From contig JACKAB010000009.1 of NCBI GenBank assembly GCA_020635285.1, positions 124,001 through 188,000 of the forward strand: DNA of 64,000 nt, read 5' to 3'. Each line of letters begins with the position of its first letter. Position 1 is the first letter of the stretch. This DNA is from Ignavibacteriales bacterium (GTDB taxonomy: Bacteria; Bacteroidota; Ignavibacteria; Ignavibacteriales; Melioribacteraceae). A program made the translations under genes and the position numbers. This document shows positions 7,332 to 15,569 of this stretch, piece by piece. The notes beneath the pieces are model-generated. The model saw only the letters and a program-made list of their open reading frames with translations, was not told where the DNA came from and made no database searches.

Positions 7332-9587
7332 ATGAGTATCACAAAAGAAGAAGCATTAAACTACCATAGTAAAGGTAGAAAAGGTAAAATTGAAGTAGTT
7401 GCAACTAAGCCATGTTTCACTTCTAGAGAACTGTCACTTGCATACACGCCGGGGGTTGCTGAACCGTGCAGAGAAATCGAAAAAAATGATGATGATGTTT
7501 ATAAATATACTGCAAAGGGAAATTTAGTTGCAGTTGTTACCAATGGTACCGCGGTATTAGGGCTTGGAGATATTGGTCCACATGCAGGTAAACCGGTAAT
7601 GGAAGGTAAAGGAGTGCTTTTTAAAAGATTTGCTGATATTGATGTTTTTGATATTGAACTTAAAACTAAAGATCCAAAAGAGATTATAAAAACTTGTCAG
7701 TTATTAGAACCAACATTTGGTGGAATTAATTTAGAAGATATAAAAGCACCGGAATGTTTTGAGATTGAAGAAGAATTAAAAAAAACAATGAACATTCCCG
7801 TTTTTCATGATGATCAGCATGGAACAGCGATAATATCTTGTGCGGCTTTGTTAAATGCTTGCGAAATTTCAAACAAAAAATTAGAAGAAATTAGAATTGT
7901 AGTTTCGGGTGCAGGAGCAGCCGCAGTTGCTTGTTGTAATATGTATATACTTGCTGGTGTAAAGAAAAAAAATATTTCAATGTTTGATTCAAAAGGATTG
8001 ATACACCAGAAAAGAACAGATTTAAATAAATATAAAATGGATTTTGCGATTGACAATATTTATGATTCTTTAGGAGATGCATTAAAAGGCGCAGATGTTT
8101 TTATTGGTTTATCAAAAGGAAATGTTTTAACCCAAGAGTGGCTTAAAGGAATGGCTGCTAATCCTATTGTTTTTGCAATGGCAAATCCTGATCCTGAAAT
8201 AACGTATGAGGACGCAATTGCGGCAAGAAAAGATGTTATTATGGCAACCGGCCGAAGCGATTATCCTAATCAAGTAAATAACGTTCTCGGATTCCCTTTT
8301 ATTTTTAGAGGGGCACTGGATGCCAGAGCAAAAGCCATTAATGAAGAAATGAAAATGGCAGCAGTAAAAGCATTAGCAAATCTTGCAAAAGAAAAGATTC
8401 CGGAAGCAGTGCTTCGTGCTTACGGCGGGAAAGAATTTTCATTTGGAACAGAATACATTATCCCAAAACCATTTGATCCAAGAGTACTTTGGAAAGTTGC
8501 ACCAGCTGTAGCTAAAGCTGCAATTGAAACCGGAGTTGCAAGAAACATAATTGAAGATTGGAAAGCATATGAAGATGAATTACAAGAAAGACTTGGTTAC
8601 TCGCAAGAAATAATTAGAATGATGATTCATAAAGCTCAAAAGAGTCCAAGAAAAATAGTTTACACAGAGGGTGAGGAAGAAAAAATTATTAGGGCTGCCA
8701 ATATTGTAAAAAATGAAAATATAGGAATTCCAGTCTTAGTCGGAAATGAAGAAGTAATAAAAACTAAAATTATACAACTCGGATACAACCTCAATGATTT
8801 TCAAATTACAGATCCTAAGATATGCAAGAAAACTCCAGAATACACTGAAGCTTTCTATCAATTAAGACATAGAAAAGGAGTTACAATTAGCAGAGCAAAA
8901 AACTTAATGCATCAGCCCAATTATTATGGCTGCATGATGCTTAGAATGGATGATGCTCAAGCATTAATAGGCGGCTTGGGTCATAGTTATCCAACCACAA
9001 TTCAACCGGCCTTGCAAGTAATTGGAGTTAAAGAAGGAATTAAAGTTGTCTCTGGTTTGTACATAGTAATAATTAAAAGAAGAGTATTTTTCTTTGCAGA
9101 TACAACAGTTAATGTTAATCCAACTTCGGAAGAATTGGCTCAAATTGCAATAAGTTCTGCAGATACAGTTAAAGAGTTTGATATTGAGCCAAAAATTGCA
9201 ATGCTCTCATTCAGTAACTTCGGAAGTGTAAAACATCCCGAAGCAATTAAAGTTAAGGATGCAGTAAGAATTGTAAATGAACTAAGACCAGATTTACAAG
9301 TTGATGGAGAAATGCAAGCTGATACAGCTGTTGTAAGCGAAATCTTGGAAAAGGAATTTCCATTTTCAAAAATAAAGGGAAGTGCAAACGTACTTGTATT
9401 CCCAAATTTGAGTTCCGGCAATATTGCGTATAAGCTTTTTGAAAGACTAACCGAAGCCCAAGTTATTGGTCCAATTTTAATGGGTATGAAAAAACCTATT
9501 CACGTTTTACAGAGAAATTCAACTGTTGAGGATATAATTAATATGTCAGCAATTGCAGTTGTGGAGGCTAAAACCAATAATGTATGA
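7332..9587 (+). CDS. maeB: NADP-dependent malic enzyme with C-terminal phosphotransacetylase-like domain
   Basis: A 751-residue fusion of the MaeB type. Residues 1 to about 425 are malic enzyme: the N-terminal SLAYTPGVAEPC motif, metal-site FHDDQHGT, and a Rossmann loop VSGAGAAAVAC. Residues from about 430 to the end are a phosphotransacetylase-like domain, which in characterised MaeB proteins is regulatory and binds acetyl-CoA rather than catalysing acetyl transfer. It converts malate to pyruvate, CO2 and NADPH in the cytoplasm. It is full length and unbroken. Its place in the sigma-54 operon suggests that NADPH or pyruvate supply belongs to the induced response. Confidence 0.92.
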   Translation: MSITKEEALNYHSKGRKGKIEVVATKPCFTSRELSLAYTPGVAEPCREIEKNDDDVYKYTAKGNLVAVVTNGTAVLGLGDIGPHAGKPVMEGKGVLFKRFADIDVFDIELKTKDPKEIIKTCQLLEPTFGGINLEDIKAPECFEIEEELKKTMNIPVFHDDQHGTAIISCAALLNACEISNKKLEEIRIVVSGAGAAAVACCNMYILAGVKKKNISMFDSKGLIHQKRTDLNKYKMDFAIDNIYDSLGDALKGADVFIGLSKGNVLTQEWLKGMAANPIVFAMANPDPEITYEDAIAARKDVIMATGRSDYPNQVNNVLGFPFIFRGALDARAKAINEEMKMAAVKALANLAKEKIPEAVLRAYGGKEFSFGTEYIIPKPFDPRVLWKVAPAVAKAAIETGVARNIIEDWKAYEDELQERLGYSQEIIRMMIHKAQKSPRKIVYTEGEEEKIIRAANIVKNENIGIPVLVGNEEVIKTKIIQLGYNLNDFQITDPKICKKTPEYTEAFYQLRHRKGVTISRAKNLMHQPNYYGCMMLRMDDAQALIGGLGHSYPTTIQPALQVIGVKEGIKVVSGLYIVIIKRRVFFFADTTVNVNPTSEELAQIAISSADTVKEFDIEPKIAMLSFSNFGSVKHPEAIKVKDAVRIVNELRPDLQVDGEMQADTAVVSEILEKEFPFSKIKGSANVLVFPNLSSGNIAYKLFERLTEAQVIGPILMGMKKPIHVLQRNSTVEDIINMSAIAVVEAKTNNV

Positions 9588-9653
9588 ATTGTAGCATAAA
9601 AAAAATAATGAATTAATTCACAAATAATAACTCTAATAAAATCAGAGGAAAAT

Positions 9654-9860
9654 ATGCAGCATACTTGTTATCATGTACTCGCAGATAAGCACAATGAATT
9701 TTTCACAAATATTCAAGATGTAAAAAGTAAAATTATTGATTGGCAAAATCATGGTGAAGGACATATTAAAGTATTCAAAATAGTTACTGAAGATTTAGAT
9801 ACTGATTCAATTTTGCTGAATGAGAATGTTGTTCATTTAGAGGAAAATAATGTAAGCTAA
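9654..9860 (+). CDS. Small hypothetical protein
   Basis: A 68-residue acidic protein preceded by CAGAGGAAA, ending 14 bases before the next cofactor-domain gene. It carries a single cysteine near the start and no hydrophobic segment. Family not recognised. The tight spacing to the following NifX-like gene supports it being real. Confidence 0.5.
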   Translation: MQHTCYHVLADKHNEFFTNIQDVKSKIIDWQNHGEGHIKVFKIVTEDLDTDSILLNENVVHLEENNVS

Positions 9861-9873
9861 ACTTGGAGCAAAT

Positions 9874-10227
9874 ATGAAAATTGCAATTGCAACCGAAGAC
9901 AAAATTAAGGTAACTGGCAATGTCGAAAATTGTGTTGGCTTTTTAATATTTGAAATTGAAAATGGGCAAATAATATCAAAGAAATTCCGTGAAAATTATT
10001 TTGCAGCATCAAAATCGAATAAAAAGAAAAGTGAAATAAAGTGCCTTGCTGAAGAAATCAAAGACTGCCAATACTTAGTTTCTTTGGGCATTAGCTGGAA
10101 GTTTGAAGAAGATTGTAATGATTATGAAATCAAAGTAATTGTTACAGATGAGTTAATTGCTGAAACGGCAGTAATCAATCTAGCTAACGGAATACATAGA
10201 AAGAAAAATAGAACAAAAATTAAGTGA
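9874..10227 (+). CDS. Second NifX/NifB-type Fe-Mo cofactor domain protein
   Basis: A 117-residue protein of the dinitrogenase iron-molybdenum cofactor family. It begins with the usual MKIAIATEDK strand and has a CVGFLIFEIENG segment and a central KDCQYLVSLGI segment. A lysine-rich tail closes the protein. It sits between a small hypothetical gene and the CGGC protein, with ten bases to the latter. It is clearly different in sequence from the family member at the front of the operon, so this is not a recent duplication. Confidence 0.65.
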   Translation: MKIAIATEDKIKVTGNVENCVGFLIFEIENGQIISKKFRENYFAASKSNKKKSEIKCLAEEIKDCQYLVSLGISWKFEEDCNDYEIKVIVTDELIAETAVINLANGIHRKKNRTKIK

Positions 10228-10237
10228 AAAGGGAATA

Positions 10238-10684
10238 ATGGATAACACGATCAAAATAGGAATTATTATTTGCGATAGATATAAAAGCTGTGCTGGAGGA
10301 AAATGTCTAAAAGCAATGAAACAAAGAGAAGGTGCTTTTGATATTTATGCTGGAAAAGAAATTGAACTTGTGGGTTATACTTCATGTGGTGGGTGCCCTG
10401 GCGGCAATATAGAATATGCCCCGGAAGAAATGATTAAAAACGGAGCACAAGTTATTCATCTTGCAACAGGATTTGTTGTTGGTTATCCGCCATGTCCATA
10501 CATAAACTCATTTAAAAATACTATTAAAGTTAAATATGGTGCAGATGTTATTGTCGGAACCCATCCTATTCCTCAGAAATATTTTAATATTCATAAAGAA
10601 TTAAATACTTGGGGTTCACCTGAATGGGAAGATTTAATAAAACCAACACTTGCCGATGAAAAAACAAGACTTGCTTATGATTAA
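10238..10684 (+). CDS. CGGC domain protein (putative metal-binding)
   Basis: A 148-residue protein with the CGGC motif (YTSCGGCPGG, cysteines 50 and 53), further cysteines near residues 12, 18 and 23, and a late PPCPY. This cysteine pattern fits the CGGC family, whose members are presumed to bind metal or Fe-S and are common in anaerobes. Its function is not established. It starts ten bases after the NifX-like gene, and together they make a plausible metal-handling pair. Confidence 0.8.
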   Translation: MDNTIKIGIIICDRYKSCAGGKCLKAMKQREGAFDIYAGKEIELVGYTSCGGCPGGNIEYAPEEMIKNGAQVIHLATGFVVGYPPCPYINSFKNTIKVKYGADVIVGTHPIPQKYFNIHKELNTWGSPEWEDLIKPTLADEKTRLAYD

Positions 10685-10728
10685 TAATAGTTAATAATAA
10701 AAATTAATTTATAAACGAGGAGTTAATG

Positions 10729-11121
10729 ATGGGAATTGTCAGAGAGTTTTTGGGACCAAAATCAAAATACAACAAAGAGTTGCCCTACACATATATGGCG
10801 AAAGCATTTATTTTTGAAGACGATGATGAACTGGTGCAGCATTATTTTGCAGACACTATTTGTGGATTGATCGAATACCTAGAAGCAAAAGGTATTATGC
10901 CAGAGGAAGTTGAATTGTTTGGTCTTTACAGAAAAGAAGAAATAAAATTAGATAAAACAATTTGTACAGATGAATATGGAAACTGGCTGCAGAGACCAGA
11001 TATTTGCAATGCACTTGAAGAACACTTTGAAGAAACAAAGGATTTTCTTTACAAAGGGCACACAGCAAAGGAAGAATGTTCTTTTGATGATAGAGATAGA
11101 AAGGGCGAGGGACCAAATTAA
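10729..11121 (+). CDS. Hypothetical acidic protein with C-terminal cysteine
   Basis: About 130 residues, acidic and probably cytoplasmic, with cysteines in DTICGLIE, KTICTDEY and a C-terminal KEECSFDD. Two ATGs are adjacent (10726 and 10729). The second sits at a better distance from the AGGAG at 10718-10722, so I choose it. No family recognised. The next gene follows after 34 bases. Confidence 0.6.
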   Translation: MGIVREFLGPKSKYNKELPYTYMAKAFIFEDDDELVQHYFADTICGLIEYLEAKGIMPEEVELFGLYRKEEIKLDKTICTDEYGNWLQRPDICNALEEHFEETKDFLYKGHTAKEECSFDDRDRKGEGPN

Positions 11122-11155
11122 AATTAGAATCTAATAAAGAAATAAAGGTTGAACA

Positions 11156-11335
11156 ATGAGTAATGAAAACAAAATGGGTAAAGATGGTTTTTGTGTTTGT
11201 CCAAAATGTGGTAAAAAAACAAAACACAAAAGAGGTATTCCTTGTCAAGAAGAAAAGTGTCCGCAATGTGGAGTTAAGTTATTGAGAGAAGGTTCTGAGC
11301 ACCATGAGTTATGGAAACAAAAAAAAAATAAGTAA
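11156..11335 (+). CDS. Zinc-ribbon miniprotein
   Basis: A 59-residue protein with two cysteine knuckles, CPKCG near residue 15 and CPQCG near residue 35, plus HH near the end, rich in lysine. This is the pattern of a small zinc ribbon or rubredoxin-like fold. ATAAAGGTTG precedes the ATG. It lies in line with the surrounding operon genes. Metal binding is likely; the role is unknown. Confidence 0.6.
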   Translation: MSNENKMGKDGFCVCPKCGKKTKHKRGIPCQEEKCPQCGVKLLREGSEHHELWKQKKNK

Positions 11336-11386
11336 AGGCTTATGGGATTTTTTTGATATAAAAATAGATTTAATCCAGGAGGGATA

Positions 11387-11699
11387 ATGCCAATAAAGAA
11401 GAAATATTCGCAGAATAAAAAAAAAGTGCAAGGTTACTTTTTCTATCTCAAAAGAGATTGCTGATAATTTTACAAGCATTAGTGTTGTTGGAGATTTTAA
11501 TCAATGGGATAGGCATGAAAACTTATTCTTAGAAAAAGCAAAAGATGGATCATACTCAGTTTCTGTTGTATTAGAATCAAATAAAAAATATCAATTTAGA
11601 TACTTAGCAGACGGAGTGCATTGGTTTAACGAAATTGAAGCTGATGGAGAAGTTGATAGTTACTACAAGGGTTCAAAAAATAATTTAATAATAGTCTAA
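11387..11699 (+). CDS. Lone CBM48/AMPK-type glycogen-binding domain, frameshifted
   Basis: After a short lysine-rich start, a run of nine A (11417-11425) shifts the frame. Removing one A gives an open protein of about 100 residues containing VVGDFNQWD and YQFRYLADG. These motifs are diagnostic of the CBM48/AMPK beta glycogen-binding fold. Such small proteins lack an attached enzyme and may bind glycogen or adenylates. A good ribosome binding site (CAGGAGGG) precedes the ATG. The shift is probably a sequencing error. Confidence 0.6.
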
Positions 11700-11741
11700 T
11701 ATAAAAATTAAGTAAAAGATTAAAACTTTTAGAGGTGCATT

Positions 11742-12056
11742 ATGCAAAAAGTATTTAATATTTATGATGAATTCCATTGGGAAGAGGTTAATGGATATCC
11801 AAAAGGAACTAGAGCCAAAACTTTAAGGGATGATGGAATCGCTAAAACGATTTTATTAAAATTACCAAAAGGATTTTATTTAGATTCACATACTCATGTA
11901 ACAACTGAGCAGCACTTTGTTATACAAGGCGAATATGAAAGCGATGGGAAGGTATATAGCTCTGGTTGCTATCAACTTATTCCAGCGCATATAGATCATG
12001 GACCATTTGAATCAAAAAATGGCGCAATAGTATTAGTAGTCTGGGATCCTATATAA
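11742..12056 (+). CDS. Cupin domain protein
   Basis: A 104-residue single cupin. It shows the first metal motif as HTHVTTEQHFVIQGEYE and the second as PAHIDHGPF, with the histidines and glutamate expected to hold a metal ion. This type resembles small anti-sigma ChrR-like or dioxygenase-like cupins. AGAGGTG precedes the ATG. Substrate unknown. Confidence 0.75.
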   Translation: MQKVFNIYDEFHWEEVNGYPKGTRAKTLRDDGIAKTILLKLPKGFYLDSHTHVTTEQHFVIQGEYESDGKVYSSGCYQLIPAHIDHGPFESKNGAIVLVVWDPI

Positions 12057-12094
12057 AAGGCGAAAGCAGAAAATAACGTATAGGTAAACAATAA

Positions 12095-13043
12095 ATGTTA
12101 ACATTCGGTCCAGTCCCATCACGCAGGCTTGGAAGAAGCCTCGGAGTTAATAATATTCCACCGAAAATTTGCACGTATTCTTGTGTTTACTGCCAATTGG
12201 GAAATACATTAAAAATGCGTGCAAACCGAAGTGAGTTTTTTAAGCCAGAATTAATTTTTGAAGAAGTAAAAAATAAAACAAATAGAGCTAGTCTTTTGGG
12301 GGAGGCAATAGATTATCTTTCTTTTGTCCTGACGGTGAACCCACATTAGATATTAATCTTGGGAGAGAAATAGATTTATTAAAAATCCTTGGGATTAAAA
12401 TAGCAGTAATTACTAACTCATCTTTAATTTGGGATGAAAATGTAAGAAACGATTTGTACAAAGCTGATTGGGTTTCTATAAAAATTGATACACTAGATGA
12501 ATTTGAATGGTGTAAAATTGATAGACCGTATGGAAGAATTAAATTTGAAAATATAAAAAACGGAATAAAAGAATTTGCAAAAAATTTCAAAGGTGATTTA
12601 ATTACCGAAACAATGCTTGTTCAAGGAATAAACGATAATATTAAATCGCTTAAATCAACTGCAAATTTTATTAGCGGGCTTAAACCTAAAACAGCTTATT
12701 TGTCAATACCAACAAGACCACCGGCAGAAAAATGGACAAAACCCCAGAGGCAAAATCAATCAATTATGCATATCAAATTTTTGGTAACTCAATTAGTAAT
12801 GTAGAATTGTTAACTGGTTACGAAGGCAATACTTTTGCTTCGACTGGTGATTGTGAAAATGATTTGTTAAATATTACTTCCGTTCACCCAATGAGAAAAG
12901 ATGCAGTTCAACAATTTGTTAATCATGCAGATGCAGATTGGTCAACGGTTGAGAGTTTACTTGAATCTAATAAAATTGTTGAACTAGAATATGATGGGAA
13001 TAAGTTTTATTTAAGAAATCTGAAAAACAAAGATTACAATTAA
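12095..13043 (+). CDS. Radical SAM protein (COG0731, TYW1-like), frameshifted twice
   Basis: Three frames join into one protein of about 315 residues. The first part has GPVPSRRLGRSLGVNN and the radical SAM cluster motif CTYSCVYC; the second carries PDGEPTLD. One base is missing near 12326. A second is missing in the C run at 12742-12745, after which the last ~100 residues follow. The family is related to the tRNA wyosine-type Fe-S oxidoreductases, but bacterial members are largely uncharacterised. It starts 39 bases after the cupin gene. Confidence 0.75.
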
Positions 13044-13078
13044 AAAAAAAAAATTATTTTCAAAATATTTTTAATAAT

Positions 13079-13527
13079 GTGAAAATTGAAAAAAGATATC
13101 CGCCAACTTATTTTAATAGTGCAATTGTACTAATGATTGTTTCACATTTCATATTCCCAATAATTTACCTTATTATTGGCTACTGGCGGTTGTTAGGTTT
13201 ATTGCCAATATTAATTGGTATTTATCTAAATCTAGCAGCGGATAAATCATTAAGAAAAAACAATACAACAGTTAAACCAGGCGAAGAATCAGAAGCCCTT
13301 ATTACAGATGGAGTTTTTAGTATAAGTAGAAATCCGATGTATGTTGGAATGGCGTTGATTTTATTGGGTATTGCAATACTTCTTGGCTCAGTTTCTACTT
13401 TTTTATTATTCCAATTTTTGTTTATATCATAAATAAAAAATTTGTAATTATCGAAGAAAAAATGCTTACTGAAAAGTTTGGTAGAAAATGGATTAGTTAT
13501 AAAGAAAAAACAAGAAGTTGGATTTAA
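13079..13527 (+). CDS. Isoprenylcysteine methyltransferase-like membrane protein, frameshifted
   Basis: About 149 residues once a shift near 13425 is repaired. Several membrane helices are followed by the ISRNPMYVG motif typical of ICMT/PEMT-type integral membrane methyltransferases, which use S-adenosylmethionine. The tail in the second frame (EEKMLTEKFGRKWISYK) matches the usual end of this family. The first codon is GTG. The substrate could be a lipid or an isoprenoid. Confidence 0.65.
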
Positions 13528-13566
13528 CCATCTTCTTAATTTTAATTGCAAATTTTGGAGTAAAAT

Positions 13567-14343
13567 ATGGAAGCTCAAAAGGAAACAATTTATGAAGACA
13601 AAGATTTTCAATGCTATAAAATTGGAAGGATTGGAGTAATAAAAATAATTAAAAATATTTTTGAAATAGTAACTGATCTGCCTGAAAGCTCTAACTTTAT
13701 TGGTGTAATGAATGATTTAGAAAATGATAAAACTGTTGATGCAATCTTGCTTCTAAATGAAAAAAAAAGTTTAGGAAATGAAGAATATCTGACCTATATG
13801 AAACAAGTTTTAGCACACAATGAAATGGGAAAAGAGTGGAGCAATATTGAGATTACAAATCGTAAAACAAGAACAAGGGAATTGGTAATTCTTAATACAA
13901 TAATTACAAAAATTGTTTTATCAGAAAAATTAATTGTTACCGGTTTAAGAGGAGAAATTGTAACGCCATTTTTTGGAGCAGCGCTTGCTACAGATATAAG
14001 ATTTGCGACTGAGGATGTGGTTTTCTTACTTTCGCATTTACAAATGAATATTCATCCATCGGGCGCATTGCCATTCTTTTTGCCAAGATATATTGGTCAC
14101 GCAAAAGCTTCTCAAATATTATTTAACAGAGAAAAGGTTACTGTTACAGAGGCAATGGAATTAGGAATTATTCAAGAAATTTTACCAATTGAAAATTATG
14201 AAGAGCTCTGTATCGAAAAAATAAATCGAATTTTATTAAAAGGTGAAAATGTGATTTCCTGTACCAAAAAATTATTGAATTTTAATTTTGAAGATCTTGA
14301 TAATTATCTTGGTATGGAAGAGTGTAACTATATACGTAGGTAA
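13567..14343 (+). CDS. Enoyl-CoA hydratase/isomerase (crotonase) family protein
   Basis: A 258-residue crotonase-fold protein. The FFGAALATDIRFATEDVVF stretch forms the usual oxyanion-hole region, and LPRYIGHAKASQILF with VTVTEAMELGIIQEI is the common C-terminal half. The N-terminal half is divergent, and I cannot place the two catalytic glutamates of enoyl-CoA hydratases, so the reaction is uncertain. It is the last gene before a strong terminator, closing the sigma-54-linked run of genes. Confidence 0.75.
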   Translation: MEAQKETIYEDKDFQCYKIGRIGVIKIIKNIFEIVTDLPESSNFIGVMNDLENDKTVDAILLLNEKKSLGNEEYLTYMKQVLAHNEMGKEWSNIEITNRKTRTRELVILNTIITKIVLSEKLIVTGLRGEIVTPFFGAALATDIRFATEDVVFLLSHLQMNIHPSGALPFFLPRYIGHAKASQILFNREKVTVTEAMELGIIQEILPIENYEELCIEKINRILLKGENVISCTKKLLNFNFEDLDNYLGMEECNYIRR

Positions 14344-14377
14344 ATTGGAGTTGAATTACTTTGTTTTAGATAAAAAC

Positions 14378-14405
14378 AAAACCCGAAAGAAACTTTCGGG
14401 TTTTT
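14378..14405 (+). terminator. Rho-independent terminator
   Basis: A strong stem pairs ACCCGAAAG with CTTTCGGGT around a three-base loop, flanked by A-run and T-run. It is the first convincing terminator after the sigma-54 promoter at 3829 and so marks the probable end of that operon. Confidence 0.85.
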
Positions 14406-14415
14406 ATTAATTGAA

Positions 14416-14543
14416 TTATGAGAAAAATATGAAGTAAATTAAAATCATCAACAAAAAAGGTGAACCAAGTTTAAACAATTCAACTGCGGCATCTTTACCA
14501 CTAATTTTTTTTCTTCTTCATTATTTATTTTATTGTCAGCCAT
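14416..14543 (-). CDS. Small single-pass membrane protein, frameshifted
   Basis: On the minus strand an ATG at 14543 starts a hydrophilic, glutamate-rich stretch. After a shift in the T run near 14505-14512 it continues into a hydrophobic segment SPFLLMILIYFIFF and a stop. Repaired length is about 42 residues. It looks like a small membrane peptide or transporter accessory protein. No family recognised; the break makes it uncertain. Confidence 0.35.
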
Positions 14544-14628
14544 TGTATACCTCACTAAAATTTTAAATTTGTTATTCCAACTTTCTATAATTAGAAAATT
14601 GTAAGATTATTTTTATTCTAAAATTGAC

Positions 14629-15012
14629 TTATGAGATATTTTCTGGCGGACTTCTTGGAATTACACAGTGAGTCAATTTGTTTGTGTAATTAAAAGTGGC
14701 GTTTGAGACTAAAAATTTATATGAGTTTTGCTGATTAAAAAATTCAACTTCATTAATAATTAATTGAGTGTCTTTTACATTTTTTTGTTCATTTCCGTTA
14801 AGTTCACTTTGCCCGCTATTTTGCAGTTTATCAAAAATGAATGAAATTTCTTCAATAGAAAAAATACTTTTAATTTCGGATGAACGGTTAAAATTTGAAT
14901 TGCCAAATGGAAGATTTATAAAAGGCGTACTTATGTGGAGAATCAGTAAAATGTAATTAACAATAACTGTCTTTTTGTGTGCAGCAACTAATTTGTTAAA
15001 ATAGTGAATCAA
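14629..15012 (-). CDS. Hypothetical protein with N-terminal membrane segment
   Basis: A 127-residue frame with a hydrophobic stretch near the start (VIVNYILLILHIS, about residues 16-28) followed by a hydrophilic, serine- and asparagine-rich region. It could be a secreted or anchored protein. Family not recognised and the ribosome binding site is weak. The gap to the next gene (15013-15313) is AT-rich, with a possible -10 TATAAT at 15149 facing plus-strand genes. Confidence 0.4.
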   Translation of the reverse strand: MIHYFNKLVAAHKKTVIVNYILLILHISTPFINLPFGNSNFNRSSEIKSIFSIEEISFIFDKLQNSGQSELNGNEQKNVKDTQLIINEVEFFNQQNSYKFLVSNATFNYTNKLTHCVIPRSPPENIS

Positions 15013-15313
15013 TTTAGCAAATACCTAAAATTATTACTGAGTAAACATATATAGAAAATTCAGATAAAAAAAAGCAAAATATTACTCTTTTAACCATGAT
15101 TATTTTTTAAAGTTCCTAAGATTTTATTATTAACTGATAAAACTTTAGTATAATTTTGGATTGAAAAAAAAGTAAAACTATATTTTTTCTGATTTGAATT
15201 TCTGTCTTCTTAACCTCAAAATTCAAGGGGTAAATTTAATCCAATCAGTTTTTACCTTTCCCGTTTTTAATTAATATTTAAATTGTTAGATAATTGCATT
15301 TTAGGAAAAATTT

Positions 15314-15526
15314 ATGCCTACATTTTCTCAAACCTGGCTTCCTTTCATATATTTATATGGTGTTGGAGGGATCTTTTTTTTAAGCGGAATGATAATAGTA
15401 AAAAGAGCAAAAGCAGTAAACTTCGAAAGGAAAAGACATCGATTTTGGTGGAATGTTACAATTTTTGGCTTTTTTTACTATATGGCGCTCCACGTTTTTT
15501 TGATTGTTGCGGCACTCTACTTTTAA
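15314..15526 (+). CDS. Small membrane protein, putative symporter accessory subunit
   Basis: A 70-residue protein with two membrane helices (about residues 8-27 and 46-68) and a basic middle (KRAKAVNFERKRHRF). It lies 43 bases before a large sodium:solute symporter. Some symporter families need a small partner subunit, so a helper role is plausible but inferred. An alternative overlapping frame is less protein-like. Confidence 0.6.
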   Translation: MPTFSQTWLPFIYLYGVGGIFFLSGMIIVKRAKAVNFERKRHRFWWNVTIFGFFYYMALHVFLIVAALYF

Positions 15527-15569
15527 ACATAATTAAATATTTCTCTCATCAAAATAAAATGAAAATTAC

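Noticed and set aside
11417..11425. Homopolymer phase variation in the CBM48 gene
   Set aside because: Long A runs can switch genes, but similar breaks in essential genes throughout the window make sequencing error more likely.
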